DNA from: DASRDR01 sp035550795
GTDB taxonomy: Bacteria > Methylomirabilota > Methylomirabilia > Rokubacteriales > DASRDR01
NCBI GenBank assembly: GCA_035550795.1
Contig: DASZOL010000017.1
Location: 13,303-77,302, forward strand
DNA length: 64,000 bases
Reading direction: 5' to 3'
Shown here: positions 63,522 to 64,000 of the stretch, piece by piece
How the letters are laid out: each line of letters starts with the position of its first letter
How positions within the stretch are numbered: the stretch's first letter is position 1
The notes under the pieces: model-generated
What the model was told of the DNA's origin: nothing
The model's input: the letters and a program-made list of their open reading frames with translations, nothing else
The model's database searches: none
Made by a program: the position numbers and the translations under genes

Positions 63522-64000
63522 TCACGGCGACGGCCAGCGCGGCCAGCCCGCTGCCAACGCCAGCAGCGGATGCGTGAGCGCGAGCCACACCCCCAGGGCG
63601 GCCAGGCAGTTCTCGGAGTGTGTCCGACTAACCCGTGTGGAGGTCAGCCGGGTGAAACGACAATCGCACATTTGGCTCAGGATCGACCATCTCGGTCGAG
63701 TTGATGGTCTGGGATCCCCCCACAACGGGCTCGGAACCATTACTCGGACACACTCCTGGGCTGACCGCCACGTTCGAGACGGGCTCGGGGCTCGCGTTCA
63801 CCGCAAGCCGGGTCGTCGCCTTCGCCGCGTGGGTCGCCAGCATCGCGCCGCCGAGCAGGAGGAACATGAGGACCTCGGCCACCGGCGACAGGTCGCCCGG
63901 GGCGCGGCTGGCCAGGAGCGCGCCGCCGACGGGGCGGATCACCGTGTGGATGGCGTCCCACACCGAGTCCACGATCGGCACCTTGTCGGCCAGGAACTCG
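63522..64000 (-). pseudogene. DUF4126 membrane protein gene disrupted by an insertion, cut by window edge
   Basis: Reading leftward from the right edge, KVPIVDSVWDAIHTVIRPVG, then THAAKATTRLAVNASPEPVSN, match the DUF4126 family. At 63756 the frame enters a 142-bp inverted-repeat element and soon meets a stop. Past the element the same frame continues as CLAALGVWLALTHPLLALAA, the expected next segment. Another shift near 63565 seems to place the C-terminus (LAVAVTLVVWLGRRAL) in a different frame. The 5' end is outside the window. Confidence 0.7.
63615..63756. mobile_element. 142-bp MITE-like element with 17-bp terminal inverted repeats
   Basis: The ends are GGAGTGTGTCCGACTAA (63615-63631) and TTACTCGGACACACTCC (63740-63756), inverted copies with one mismatch. 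The inside is less GC-rich than the surroundings and codes for nothing. Removing it joins the two halves of the DUF4126 frame. No clear target duplication is visible. It is most likely a non-autonomous insertion or an IS end pair. Confidence 0.7.

Overview
The window is a dense, very GC-rich (about 70%) bacterial chromosome segment with almost no spacing between genes. Its features point to an uncultured soil or subsurface lineage of the Rokubacteria/NC10 (Methylomirabilota) type: a Pup-type 20S proteasome gene set outside the Actinobacteria, a Thermus/archaeal-type tRNA thiolase TtuA with its sulfur carrier, a hybrid aromatic acyl-CoA pathway, and many GTG starts with 1-4 nt gene overlaps. 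The taxonomic call is inference from gene content; no rRNA or tRNA gene was seen.

Region 1 (1-6915, minus strand) holds the end of a branched-chain amino acid type ABC transporter (permease cut by the window edge, plus binding protein), a branched-chain aminotransferase-like enzyme, a PfkB sugar kinase, a 2-hydroxyacid dehydrogenase, a 27-residue cysteine-rich peptide and a thiolase. Region 2 (6997-16149) holds a four-GAF hybrid histidine kinase, divergent from a HAD phosphatase, then a persulfide-dioxygenase/rhodanese fusion, an MBL hydrolase, the ttuB-ttuA pair and a second 2-hydroxyacid dehydrogenase.

Region 3 (16216-26996, minus strand) is an aromatic degradation cluster, transcribed hcrC-hcrA-hcrB, nitroreductase, boxC, boxB, XRE-cupin regulator, PhzF-like protein, PaaK-like CoA ligase. 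It would dehydroxylate 4-hydroxybenzoyl-CoA to benzoyl-CoA, epoxidise it and open the ring. boxA is not in the window. Region 4 (27281-33753) continues with a CBS protein, an MDR reductase, a PEP-mutase-family lyase, a DUF429 protein, a two-subunit CoA-transferase and an aspartate-type aminotransferase.

Region 5 (33793-52576, nearly all minus strand) is housekeeping: coaD, rsmD, recG, then (plus strand) rpmB, a regulator-like gene with a repeat-rich promoter followed by two lysine-only mini-ORFs, a small metalloprotease, rel, and the run yebC-ruvC-ruvA-ruvB-DUF2905-spoIID-csaA-queA-tgt-yajC-secD-secF. A double-hotdog thioesterase and an orphan family 5 binding protein follow.

Region 6 (54594-61649, plus strand) is the proteasome cluster: a clear promoter, the ATPase ring gene arc/mpa ending in a strong terminator, then dop, a 595-bp stretch where Pup would be expected but none is recognisable, prcB, prcA and pafA. 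Region 7 (61650-64000) is decayed: a multiply frameshifted gene remnant, a lipoprotein, and a DUF4126 gene broken by a 142-bp inverted-repeat element.
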